A stretch of 64,000 nt of DNA from an uncultured Vibrio sp. GTDB taxonomy: Bacteria; Pseudomonadota; Gammaproteobacteria; Enterobacterales; Vibrionaceae. The position numbers and the translations under genes are program-made. The notes beneath the pieces were generated by a model that saw nothing but the letters and a program-made list of their open reading frames with translations, was not told the DNA's origin and did not search any database. Location: the NCBI RefSeq assembly GCF_963675395.1, contig NZ_OY776223.1, positions 1,178,001 to 1,242,000 on the forward strand. The letters run 5' to 3'. Below are positions 28,540 to 37,097 of the stretch, piece by piece (position 1 is the first letter of the stretch; each line of letters opens with the position of its first letter).

Positions 28540-29151
28540 GTGGAACAGATAAACGAACTACTCATCTCTATGAAGCCTCTGCTTGAGCACTATGGTTACT
28601 TAGCGCTTTTTGTCAGTATTTTTCTCGAAGGCATCGGAATCCCTATGCCCGGCCAATCGCTCATGGTTGCGGCTTCTATTCTCTCTTCCGAGCAAGTCAT
28701 GAACCTCACTCTAGTGATGGCGGTATCCTGGCTGAGCTGCTTTATCGGTAATACCTGCGGTTACTTAATTGGCTACTACTTTGAAGGTTGGTTAGATGAA
28801 AAAGGCTACATCTCCGGCCCCAAAATAACCAAGCTTCAAATCACCATTCAAAGATATGGGCCGGCTTGTCTGGTCGTCAGCCGTTTTATTGAAGGTATGA
28901 AACAGTTTATGCCATTGGCTTGTGGAATTGCCAAAATGCCTCGCAAAGAATTCCTACTAGGCAATGCTCTCGCGGCAACCATTTGGGTGATGGTGTTCAG
29001 TTTTCTGGCTCACTTTGCCTTTGAGAACATAACCTCATTGAGTCATTTATATACCCAATACAAGTACTTTGTTTGGGTAATTTCCGCCGCTTTATTTGTA
29101 TGGATGGTGCTTTGGATTATCAAACGAAAAAAAGCAAAAACCGCTGAATAA
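28540..29151 (+). CDS. DedA-family membrane protein
   Basis: Inner-membrane protein of the DedA (SNARE-associated/VTT) family, 203 aa. Family members are linked to undecaprenyl-phosphate or other lipid flipping and membrane homeostasis. It has about five hydrophobic segments. The motifs FLEGIGIPMPGQSLMVAA and VVSRFIEGMKQFMPLACGIAKM match the conserved reentrant-loop regions (E...P and F/R...R...G). The start is GTG at 28540 after GGGAAG; an ATG at 28570 is possible but would trim the first helix. The C-terminus is lysine-rich and cytoplasmic. Confidence 0.9.
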   Translation: MEQINELLISMKPLLEHYGYLALFVSIFLEGIGIPMPGQSLMVAASILSSEQVMNLTLVMAVSWLSCFIGNTCGYLIGYYFEGWLDEKGYISGPKITKLQITIQRYGPACLVVSRFIEGMKQFMPLACGIAKMPRKEFLLGNALAATIWVMVFSFLAHFAFENITSLSHLYTQYKYFVWVISAALFVWMVLWIIKRKKAKTAE

Positions 29152-29242
29152 TTAGGCTTAAAATTAAAATCAACAGTATCAATAAGATAAAATCCAAGTC
29201 TCCATTTTGACTCTCTCGGAGCACACAATTACCCAGCCATTT

Positions 29243-29258
29243 AGACGTCTAGACGTTG
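29243..29258 (+). promoter_or_regulatory. Tandem MetJ box upstream of metT-like gene
   Basis: Two contiguous 8-base met boxes: AGACGTCT (29243-29250, exact consensus) and AGACGTTG (29251-29258, 6 of 8). They lie 61 bases before the transporter ATG and overlap a TTGACT that can serve as -35 (29256-29261). Tandem boxes are how MetJ dimers bind with S-adenosylmethionine, so repression when methionine is plentiful is expected. Confidence 0.8.
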
Positions 29259-29318
29259 ACTTCTTTTGGCTGTGAGATTAGTCTTCACGCCTTTCTCGTT
29301 ATTAGATTTGTCGTTTAC

Positions 29319-30686
29319 ATGTCCGGTTCTCAGCACACTACTCAAGCAGTTGCACCTTCTGCGGTTGCACTCATTCCACTTATTGTCTTTCTTGCACTAT
29401 TTATTGGTGTAGGTACCTACCTATCGCTACAAGGCGTAGAATTTGCGTTCTACCAGCTACCAGCACCAATCGCGGTTTTGCCAGCGATCATCATTGCCTT
29501 TTTGTTGAGTAAAGATAAGCTCAATCGCTCTATCGAGCACTTTATGCGTGGCGTGGGGCACCAAGACATCATTGCTATGTGCATGATCTACCTGCTTGCA
29601 GGCGCATTTGCAGCGGTCGCCAAAGCTTCTGGTGGTGTTGATGCCACAGTTAATCTGGGCTTGTCAGCGATTCCGACCAGCATGATCTTGCCGGGGCTGT
29701 TCCTAATCTCGGCATTTATTGCGACGTCAATGGGTACTTCAATGGGTACAATTGCGGCAGTGGCTCCGGTTGCGTTAGGTATTGCAGAATCGGCGGGAAT
29801 GAGCTTGCCATTAACGGCAGGTGTGGTCCTCAGTGGCGCTATGTTTGGTGATAACCTGTCGATCATCTCTGATACCACCATCGCAGCAACGCGCTCTCAA
29901 GGTTGTGAAATGAAGGATAAGTTCAGAGAGAACATCCGCATTGCCCTGCCAGCGGCACTGGTTGCGATTGCGATTTTTGCTTACAACAGCACTGCGACAC
30001 AAGTACCAGAAGCGGGACCAATTGAGTGGCTGAAAGTGCTGCCATACGTCACTATTTTGGTGTTAGCGGTTTCTGGCCTGAATGTATTTGTGGTTCTAAC
30101 CATCGGTATTCTGCTTGCTGGCGGTGTTGGTCTTACTTCGATTGACGGTTATGGCCTGACGAATATGGCGCAAGATGTTTACACTGGCTTCGGCAATATG
30201 CAGGAGATCTTCCTGTTATCGATGCTTATTGGTGGCCTGAGTGAACTGATGCGTCGTCAAGGTGGTCTTGCTTTCTTGACTAACTTGGTAAGCAGCATGA
30301 TTAAGACCTTCGGTTCAAACCACTCTAAGCATACAAATAGCCGAGCAAGTGAGCTAGGTATCGCTGGCCTGGTATCTATGGTCAACGGCTGTACTGCGAA
30401 TAACACGGTGGCGATCATTGTGTCAGGTAGCGTTGCGCGTCAATTAGCCGAAGAGAACAATGTCTCTCCTCGTCGTTCCGCAAGCTTATTAGATATCTTC
30501 TCTTGTGTAGTACAAGGCGTCCTACCATACGGTGCGCAGGTGCTGCTGCTAGGCTCAGTATTTAATTTGTCACCGCTGGAAGTGGTAGCGAATTCTTACT
30601 ACTGTTTTGCACTGGCCATTGCCGCAATTACTGCCATATTTATTAAGCACAAAGCTCGACAGCCGGAAGTGCAAACCGAACAATAA
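29319..30686 (+). CDS. metT: NhaC-family transporter, probable methionine transporter MetT
   Basis: Multi-pass inner-membrane antiporter-type carrier (NhaC family), 455 aa from the ATG at 29319 (MSGSQHTTQ). An upstream TTG would extend it into the operator and is rejected. About eleven hydrophobic segments are seen, with conserved GTSMGTIAAVAPVALGIAE, SGAMFGDNLSIISDTTIAATR and MVNGCTANNTVAIIVSG. General family annotation would be Na+/H+ antiporter. The MetJ operator in front of it points instead to methionine uptake, as proposed for MetT in other gammaproteobacteria from comparative genomics. Confidence 0.85.
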   Translation: MSGSQHTTQAVAPSAVALIPLIVFLALFIGVGTYLSLQGVEFAFYQLPAPIAVLPAIIIAFLLSKDKLNRSIEHFMRGVGHQDIIAMCMIYLLAGAFAAVAKASGGVDATVNLGLSAIPTSMILPGLFLISAFIATSMGTSMGTIAAVAPVALGIAESAGMSLPLTAGVVLSGAMFGDNLSIISDTTIAATRSQGCEMKDKFRENIRIALPAALVAIAIFAYNSTATQVPEAGPIEWLKVLPYVTILVLAVSGLNVFVVLTIGILLAGGVGLTSIDGYGLTNMAQDVYTGFGNMQEIFLLSMLIGGLSELMRRQGGLAFLTNLVSSMIKTFGSNHSKHTNSRASELGIAGLVSMVNGCTANNTVAIIVSGSVARQLAEENNVSPRRSASLLDIFSCVVQGVLPYGAQVLLLGSVFNLSPLEVVANSYYCFALAIAAITAIFIKHKARQPEVQTEQ

Positions 30687-30702
30687 CGACAAATTCAGAA
30701 GA

Positions 30703-30724
30703 GGCTCCAACTGGAGCCTTTTTC
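30703..30724 (+). terminator. metT terminator
   Basis: AGGCTCC (30703-30709) and GGAGCCT (30714-30720) with a four-base loop, followed by five T. Confidence 0.85.
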
Positions 30725-30745
30725 ATTCTGACAGAATGTTTTTGC

Positions 30746-31588
30746 TCAGCCGCAGATAGAAGATCTGAAGCTACGAGCATTGTCCAAGGGAATGTTCAAG
30801 CGCTGGCTTAGTTCGCTTAGTACTTGCACTTGAGCCGCATTACTCTCGGCCAATCTTCCATTAGCATCCAGGTGGTTATTCTCAAACCCGACCCGAACAT
30901 CGAGTCCAAGCAACATCGCGGACGTCAAACAGTCCAACTCTTTTGCCCCAAACGCACAAACGGCGCAACGAATACCTTCGTGTTTAAATCGCTCTAAATT
31001 CAAGCTTCGCAGATCCCACGGTGAAGACTGCTGCTGTTTATGGTACCGACCCAATACAACAAGTGCATGCTGGTTATGGGTAGGCAGAACCCCCGATTTA
31101 CGTAGTTGAAAATAACATTCGATATCCGCTTCATCGTAGAGAATCATTTGGCTGATAATATTCTGCTCAGCAACCCAATGAAAAAAGCCGCTTGCTTCTC
31201 TTTCACTCTGGTTATCAGGAATCAACTCTCTTAACGCAAACGAAGCTGCTTCTGGCTGTACCGCTTTAATCAACGCGATCTGTTGCTGTGGGGAATACTG
31301 ACCGACCGCTTCTGTGGTTAACTGAACCAGCATTTTCTCACCAACCGCTTCTTTCACAGCGTGATAAAGAGGCTCATTATCGTCAATGTCTAGCGAGTGT
31401 TTACCGTGACCATCACGCGCATGCAAATGGATCATCGCAGCTCCTGCCGACTGACAGGCTCGCGCTTCAGTAATCAACTCATCAGTGGTCATCGGCAAAC
31501 TGGCATGATCTTGCTTGGTCTTTCTCGCGCCATTCGGTGCCACTATTATCGCAACTGCCTCTCGATGAGGTACTGAATCTATTGCCAT
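30746..31588 (-). CDS. Beta-keto acid cleavage enzyme (BKACE, DUF849)
   Basis: Zinc-dependent enzyme of the BKACE family, 280 aa. These enzymes condense a beta-keto acid with acetyl-CoA to give acetoacetate and a new CoA ester. The first is Kce of lysine fermentation. The metal-binding HxH is seen in MIHLHARDGHGKHS, N-terminal VAPNGARKTK is a family signature, and VGFENNHLDANG carries the conserved glutamate. Its start overlaps the stop of the aminotransferase gene by 10 bases, so the two are one operon. The substrate is unknown and would be set by the residues around the keto-acid pocket. Confidence 0.88.
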   Translation of the reverse strand: MAIDSVPHREAVAIIVAPNGARKTKQDHASLPMTTDELITEARACQSAGAAMIHLHARDGHGKHSLDIDDNEPLYHAVKEAVGEKMLVQLTTEAVGQYSPQQQIALIKAVQPEAASFALRELIPDNQSEREASGFFHWVAEQNIISQMILYDEADIECYFQLRKSGVLPTHNQHALVVLGRYHKQQQSSPWDLRSLNLERFKHEGIRCAVCAFGAKELDCLTSAMLLGLDVRVGFENNHLDANGRLAESNAAQVQVLSELSQRLNIPLDNARSFRSSICG

Positions 31589-32910
31589 GTCGTTGATACC
31601 TCACTCAGTGTACGGTTAAGCTTTTCTACTAATTCATCCACGTGACTTGGCTGACAAATAAAAGGAGGCGCGAGCAAAATATGGTGCCCGTTTACGCCGT
31701 CAATCGTGCCGCCCATGGGATAACACATTAAGCCATTTTCCATCGCTCGCTGTTTAATACGCTTATCTGCCATCGTGGCTTTGTTTAAAGGTGCTTTGCT
31801 CTCTTTATCTGCCACCAGCTCAATGCCTAAGAATAGACCTTTGCCTCGAATATCACCGATAAAAGGCAGTTCAGAAAGCGCTAAGCTGAGCTCATTACGC
31901 AATAATGCACCTTGTCGATTCACGGCGGTTAGTAGCTCTTCCTCGAAGATTGTTTTGACCGTCGCAACTGCTGCAGCACAGGCTACAGGGTGTGCCATAA
32001 AGGTGTGACCATGCTGGAAAAAACCACTCCCCGATTCTATCGCTCGGTACACTCTGTCGTTAGCCACAACAGCACCAATTGGTTGATAACCTGCGCCCAG
32101 TCCTTTTGCTATGCAGACTAAATCTGGCTCGGCTTGCTCTTGTTCAAAAGCGAAGAAGCTACCGCTACGCCCAACACCACACATGACTTCATCCATGATC
32201 AATAACACATCGTATTGGTCGCAGATTTCTCGAATACGCTTGAAGTAACCATTGGTCGCAGGAACCGCCCCCGCTGTCGCCCCCACTATTGGCTCAGCAA
32301 TAAACGCCATGACATTTTCCGCGCCCAGTTGAAGAATTTTTGCTTCTAACTCATTCGCAGCGCGCAGTGAATATTCCAGCTCTGACTCATCCGCGTTCTG
32401 ATAGCGATAAGCGTAACAAGGCGCAATATGTTGGCCGGAGTGAAGAATTGGCCTGAAAGGTTCACGTCGCCACTCATTCCCCCCGACCGATAGTGCGCCA
32501 AGTGTATTGCCGTGGTAACTCTGCTGGCGGGCGATGAAGTGTTTTTTCTCTGGCTTGCCGGATTCAACAAAGTACTGGCGCACCATTTTTAGCGCCGATT
32601 CCACCGCTTCAGAACCACCACTAACAAGGTAAACATGGTTGAATTGTTCTGGCATGTGCTGGCAAATCAATTCAGCAAGCTGCTCTCCGCTTTCGCTGGT
32701 AAAAAAGCCCGTATGAGCAAAAGGAACTCGCTCTATCTGCGCCAGCATCGCCTGTTTAACCGCTTGATGGCTATGACCGAGGTTCGATACCGCAGCGCCA
32801 CCACACGCATCTAAATATTGTTTACCTTGTTTATCAAACAGGTATACCCCTTCCCCGCGGTCGATTACTGGCAACGTGTTGTGACAATGGCGATGAAAAA
32901 CATAAGACAT
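31579..32910 (-). CDS. Class III aminotransferase (omega-amino acid type)
   Basis: Pyridoxal-phosphate aminotransferase, 443 aa from the ATG at 32910 (MSYVFHRH), chosen because AAGGA lies six bases before it. Conserved elements are SGGSEAVESALKMVRQY (cofactor phosphate site), LLIMDEVMCGVGRSGSFFAFE and the lysine-bearing LVCIAKGLGAGYQPIGAVV. The family moves amino groups from omega- or beta-amino acids to pyruvate or 2-oxoglutarate. Coupling to the BKACE gene suggests it converts a beta-amino acid to the beta-keto acid that BKACE then cleaves. Confidence 0.9.
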   Translation of the reverse strand: MSYVFHRHCHNTLPVIDRGEGVYLFDKQGKQYLDACGGAAVSNLGHSHQAVKQAMLAQIERVPFAHTGFFTSESGEQLAELICQHMPEQFNHVYLVSGGSEAVESALKMVRQYFVESGKPEKKHFIARQQSYHGNTLGALSVGGNEWRREPFRPILHSGQHIAPCYAYRYQNADESELEYSLRAANELEAKILQLGAENVMAFIAEPIVGATAGAVPATNGYFKRIREICDQYDVLLIMDEVMCGVGRSGSFFAFEQEQAEPDLVCIAKGLGAGYQPIGAVVANDRVYRAIESGSGFFQHGHTFMAHPVACAAAVATVKTIFEEELLTAVNRQGALLRNELSLALSELPFIGDIRGKGLFLGIELVADKESKAPLNKATMADKRIKQRAMENGLMCYPMGGTIDGVNGHHILLAPPFICQPSHVDELVEKLNRTLSEVSTTWQ

Positions 32911-33060
32911 GTGAGTTCCTTCAAGTGAATGCCGTCTCGTCACATCATCTTGAACAAACGCCATTCTCACAAGGGAATAAAATTCGACCTGTATGAGCTT
33001 TTGGAATACAGGAAACCAAAAACCAGTAATTAATTGAAAGTATTAAAATAAAAACAGAAA

Positions 33061-33086
33061 AGGCCAGCTTTATTAAAGGCTGGCCT
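33061..33086 (-). terminator. Terminator after the metY-like gene
   Basis: AGGCCAGC (33061-33068) and GCTGGCCT (33079-33086) with a 10-base loop. The A-rich flank to the left gives TTTCTGTTTT on the minus strand. Confidence 0.8.
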
Positions 33087-33118
33087 ATGGGTGACCCAAG
33101 GCTCGTTCAAGGTAGAAG

Positions 33119-34387
33119 TTAGGCGTTTAGCGCCTGCTCTAAATCGGCCAAGATATCATCAATGTGTTCAATGCCCACTGATAAGCGGATCATCTCTGGT
33201 GACACACCCGCTTGTTTTTGTTCCGCTTCACTCAACTGACGGTGCGTTGTGGAGGCCGGATGACAAGCCAGTGACTTGGCATCACCGATATTGACCAAAC
33301 GCTTGAAGATTTTTAGCGCATCATAGAAACGAACACCGGCTTCATAACCATCTTTCAGACCGAATGACAAGATGGCTGAAGGTTTTCCCTGCATGTACTT
33401 TTTCGCCAGTTCATGATGCTCAGATTCTGGCAAACCTGCGTAGCTTACCCAACTGACTTTGTCGTGTTGGTTGAGGTATTCCGCCACTTTCAGTGCGTTC
33501 TCGGTATGGCGTTCCATGCGAAGAGGTAGGGTTTCTAATCCTTGCATTAGCATGAACGCATTCATTGGTGACAAAGCAGAACCTGTATTGCGCAGCGGAA
33601 CGGTTCTTGCGCGGCCAATAAAGGCAGCTTCGCCAAATGCTTCGGTATACACTACCCCATGATAAGACGGCTCAGGCTGATTCATAACTGGGAATCGCTT
33701 GCTGTGCAGCGCCCACGGAAACTTACCCGAATCAACAATAACACCACCTAAGGTCGTGCCATGCCCGCCTACATATTTAGTCAGAGAGTGCACCACAATA
33801 TCAGCCCCAAACTGAATTGGCTTACACAGCACAGGTGTTGCAACCGTGTTGTCCACAATCACAGGCACACCTTGCGCGTGAGCAAGATCGGCAACACGTT
33901 CTAAATCTATGATGTTACCGGCAGGGTTACCAATGCTCTCGCAGTACACCGCTTTAGTATTTTCATCAATGAGTTCAGCCAGGCTTTCCGGTTTGTCGTC
34001 CTTGGCAAACTTCACTTGGATACCCTGATTAGGCAGCATGTGGGCGAACAAGGTGTAAGTACCACCGTAAAGTTGTGGTGTGGAAACGATGTTATCTCCA
34101 GCCTGTGCCAATGTCAGAATCGCATAATTAATGGCTGCACTGCCTGCGCTCACAACCAAACCTGCAATACCACCTTCCAAGGCGGCCATACGCTTTTCCA
34201 GCACATCATTGGTTGGGTTCATAATGCGTGTGTAAATATTGCCCGGTACTTCTAGGTTAAAAAGATCCGCACCATGCTGAGCGTTATCAAATTCATAAGC
34301 GACGGTCTGGTAAATTGGGGTCGCCACGGACTTAGTGGTAGGATCCGTTTCATAACCAAAATGGATCGATAGCGTTTCGTCTTTCAT
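33119..34387 (-). CDS. metY: O-acetylhomoserine sulfhydrylase-like enzyme (MetY family)
   Basis: Pyridoxal-phosphate enzyme of the Cys/Met metabolism family, 422 aa. MetY joins O-acetylhomoserine with sulfide to make homocysteine. The start MKDETLSIHFGYETDP, the phosphate-binding SAGSAAINYAIL, VIVDNTVATP and the cofactor lysine in VVHSLTKYVGGHGTTLGG (about residue 208) all fit. The length favours MetY over the shorter MetB/MetC (about 385-395 aa). It is a single gene with its own terminator. I see no MetJ box upstream, unlike the transporter at 29319. Confidence 0.88.
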   Translation of the reverse strand: MKDETLSIHFGYETDPTTKSVATPIYQTVAYEFDNAQHGADLFNLEVPGNIYTRIMNPTNDVLEKRMAALEGGIAGLVVSAGSAAINYAILTLAQAGDNIVSTPQLYGGTYTLFAHMLPNQGIQVKFAKDDKPESLAELIDENTKAVYCESIGNPAGNIIDLERVADLAHAQGVPVIVDNTVATPVLCKPIQFGADIVVHSLTKYVGGHGTTLGGVIVDSGKFPWALHSKRFPVMNQPEPSYHGVVYTEAFGEAAFIGRARTVPLRNTGSALSPMNAFMLMQGLETLPLRMERHTENALKVAEYLNQHDKVSWVSYAGLPESEHHELAKKYMQGKPSAILSFGLKDGYEAGVRFYDALKIFKRLVNIGDAKSLACHPASTTHRQLSEAEQKQAGVSPEMIRLSVGIEHIDDILADLEQALNA

Positions 34388-34521
34388 GTTCTTCCTTGTG
34401 CGTTATCTCTAAAAATAGCCGTATTCATCATGCCTACTTTTCGTGCAAAGAACCTCGCCATTGGTCACAATGCATATCATTAACCCTGTCACTGTTATGA
34501 TAATGGGCGGCAGAAAATCAC

Positions 34522-35439
34522 TTATCCAGTAGCCACTTGCTGCAATAGCCAATTACGAAACTTTTCTGTCGAGTCGCTTTTGGTATTGGTGATCAAATAG
34601 TAACCCGCATTAGCAGGTATCGGGTTAAAAGGGGATACCAAGCGTTGAGTGACAAGTTCATCTTCAATCAGCGCCATCCTTGCCATGGCAATGCCCACCC
34701 CCGCTTCAGCTGCAGACATTGCCATATCAGTACGGTTAAAAAAGTGTCCGACATCGGTTTTAAAGTCGAGCCCCATCGCTGATGCCCAATAAAGCCATTC
34801 GTAGTCGCGGGTGGCTTTATCCCAAGGTAGCGCATCATGCAACAGCGTCGCATCTTTCCACTGAGCAATTGAAGCTAAAGCATCATTTTTGTTTAGCGTA
34901 GCTTTCAGCCACGAATGATCCTCAAGGTATTTAGGGCTCATAACTGGCAATAACTGTTCGTCCAAAAGCAATTCAGCATCTTTATGTCGGTAAGGGTGCA
35001 ATCCGTAATCGATAGCGACATCGTAGTCTTTCAAATCGCTGTTAACCAACGCTACTTCCGCGAAGATTTGCACTTGTATATCTGGATGTTCCAGATGAAA
35101 ACTCTCTAGCTTTGGCACTAGCCACTTGAACGCAAATGACGGCGTCAGTTTTAGTTTAATTTCATTGTTTTGCTTATCGACTTTCAACTCATCAAGCAGT
35201 TTTTCCAGTTCTGAAAAGTGAAACTGGGCAGCTTGTTGCAGTTGAACTCCCTTTGCCGTTAAGCGAATACCACGAGAGTGGCGTTCAAATAGATTAAAAC
35301 CTAATGTCTCTTCTAAGTGAATAATTTGTTGACTAATTGCCCCCGTAGTCAGGTGCAATGACTTTGCAGCACCAGTAAAACTGATATGTTCAGCAACTTG
35401 ACTAAATAACCACAAACCGCTTACTAGATTACCTCTCAT
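34522..35439 (-). CDS. LysR-family regulator divergent from dadA
   Basis: Transcription regulator, 305 aa from the ATG at 35439 (AGGG six bases upstream; a TTG six bases earlier is rejected). The helix-turn-helix is VSGLWLFSQVAEHISFTGAA, KSLHLTTGAISQQIIHLEET, ERHSRGIRLTAKG. The rest is a GcvA-like ligand-binding domain (KLTPSFAFKWLVPKLESF). The gene is divergent from the D-amino-acid dehydrogenase gene with about 108 bases between the starts, the classic LysR arrangement, so it probably regulates that gene. Confidence 0.9.
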   Translation of the reverse strand: MRGNLVSGLWLFSQVAEHISFTGAAKSLHLTTGAISQQIIHLEETLGFNLFERHSRGIRLTAKGVQLQQAAQFHFSELEKLLDELKVDKQNNEIKLKLTPSFAFKWLVPKLESFHLEHPDIQVQIFAEVALVNSDLKDYDVAIDYGLHPYRHKDAELLLDEQLLPVMSPKYLEDHSWLKATLNKNDALASIAQWKDATLLHDALPWDKATRDYEWLYWASAMGLDFKTDVGHFFNRTDMAMSAAEAGVGIAMARMALIEDELVTQRLVSPFNPIPANAGYYLITNTKSDSTEKFRNWLLQQVATG

Positions 35440-35547
35440 ACACAACCCTATAGTTTTTCTAAACTCTATATGTAATTTATATCGATTGTTAACAAAAGGT
35501 AAGCAAAAGAAACTAGCGACAAATAATTATTGTGTGTGGAGTGCAAA

Positions 35548-36804
35548 ATGGAAGTCATCGTATTAGGCAGCGGCGTTATCGGTTTAACATCGGCTTGGTA
35601 TTTATCTCAGGCAGGTTACCAAGTAACGGTCATCGACCGCCAACCAAGCAGTGCTATGGAAACCAGCTTTGCTAACGCAGGGCAAATTTCTTATGGCTAC
35701 TCTTCACCTTGGGCTGCGCCGGGTATTCCGCTTAAAGCCATCAAATGGCTAATGGAAGAGCATGCTCCGCTGAAAATAAAGCCAACGCTAAACTCGGACA
35801 TGATCAGTTGGGCATCAAAAATGGTCGCTAACTGCACTTTGCCACGTTATCAAGTTAACAAAGCGCGTATGCTTTCTATCGCAAATCACAGCCGTGCTTG
35901 TCTTGAGCAACTACGTAAAGACCATGCAATTGAATACCAAGGTCGCCAGTTCGGTACTCTACAAGTATTCCGTACAGAGCAGCAGCTAAAAGCGATCGAA
36001 AAAGACCTTAAACTTCTTGAGCAAAGCGGGACACGTTTCCAGTTGATGGACGTTGAACAGTGCATCAAACAAGAGCCTGGGCTTGCTCTAGTGCAAGAGA
36101 AGATCGTGGGTGGTTTGTACCTTCCAGATGATGAGACGGGTGACTGCTTCCAGTTCTGCCAACAGCTTACTGAGCTAGCAAAAGCACATGGTGTTAGATT
36201 TGAATTCAATACTGAAGTGAGCAATTGGGTTACTGAAGGCAAAAAGATCACAGGTGTCCAAACGAACCGTGGCCTGTTCAAAGCGGACCAATTTGTCGTG
36301 GCTTCTGGAAGCTATTCAACAGCGTTACTCAAACAGCTTGAAGTGAATATTCCGGTTTACCCAGTCAAAGGTTATTCACTGACGGTTCCAATCGAAAACG
36401 AGCAATACGCACCTCGCTCTACGGTAATGGATGAGACTTACAAAGTCGCCATGACACGTTTTGACGACAGAATTCGTGTTGCAGGCACTGCAGAACTTGC
36501 TGGTTTTGATGGTTCTATCCCGCAGAAAAGAAAGAACACGATTGAAATGGTCATTCGCGATCTATTCCCTCGCAGCGGAGACTTTAGTCAGGCGGAGTTC
36601 TGGACGGGTTTCAGGCCAATGACGCCAGATGGCACACCAATCATTGGAGCAACGCCTTACGAGAACCTGTTCACCAATACAGGACACGGAACGTTAGGTT
36701 GGACGATGGCGTGTGGCTCAGGCCAGCTATTAGCAAGCATCATGACGAAGGAAAACAGTAAAGTCATTGAGCAATCAGAGCTTAACTTATTCCGTTACGC
36801 CTGA
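35548..36804 (+). CDS. dadA: D-amino acid dehydrogenase (DadA-like)
   Basis: FAD-dependent dehydrogenase that oxidises D-amino acids to keto acids at the inner membrane; 418 aa from ATG 35548 (GGAG seven bases upstream). The FAD-binding VIVLGSGVIGLTSAWYLSQAG starts at residue 3 (shown in part). Also present are SFANAGQISYGYSSPWAAPGI, near PLKAIKWL, and the C-terminal FRPMTPDGTPIIG and TGHGTLGWTMACGSG of DadA. An alanine-type symporter follows and a divergent LysR gene precedes, giving a unit for D-/L-alanine or related amino acid use. Substrate preference is not certain. Confidence 0.9.
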   Translation: MEVIVLGSGVIGLTSAWYLSQAGYQVTVIDRQPSSAMETSFANAGQISYGYSSPWAAPGIPLKAIKWLMEEHAPLKIKPTLNSDMISWASKMVANCTLPRYQVNKARMLSIANHSRACLEQLRKDHAIEYQGRQFGTLQVFRTEQQLKAIEKDLKLLEQSGTRFQLMDVEQCIKQEPGLALVQEKIVGGLYLPDDETGDCFQFCQQLTELAKAHGVRFEFNTEVSNWVTEGKKITGVQTNRGLFKADQFVVASGSYSTALLKQLEVNIPVYPVKGYSLTVPIENEQYAPRSTVMDETYKVAMTRFDDRIRVAGTAELAGFDGSIPQKRKNTIEMVIRDLFPRSGDFSQAEFWTGFRPMTPDGTPIIGATPYENLFTNTGHGTLGWTMACGSGQLLASIMTKENSKVIEQSELNLFRYA

Positions 36805-37097
36805 TTAATAAACAGCCTATTAAACCACAGCATACACTCAAGCTAGCATATTTAACTTTTTCACATTTAAGTAAATTTTAATCAAGATACACTGCATACT
36901 TAGTCAAACAAGGAATCTTAGCTAGGAAATTCATTGAATAAGTAACGGTAACCAAATATTAATGGTAGTTTATCATTCTGTGTTCACCGTCACGCTATCA
37001 AGCATTTTAAGCTAAAAAGGTTAACAATTACGTTACAAAAAAAGGTAATGTGTTGTTGGAAAAACAACCGCAAACACAACTAACAGGGAAAATACTC
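36805..37097 (+). other. Leader region of the symporter gene
   Basis: A 293-base AT-rich gap between dadA and the symporter gene. No gene, terminator or known riboswitch core was recognised. It probably holds the symporter promoter. Confidence 0.5.

Noticed and set aside
36805..37097. Possible glycine riboswitch before the alanine/glycine symporter
   Set aside because: V. cholerae has one before a symporter of this family, but the conserved glycine-aptamer cores are not seen here.
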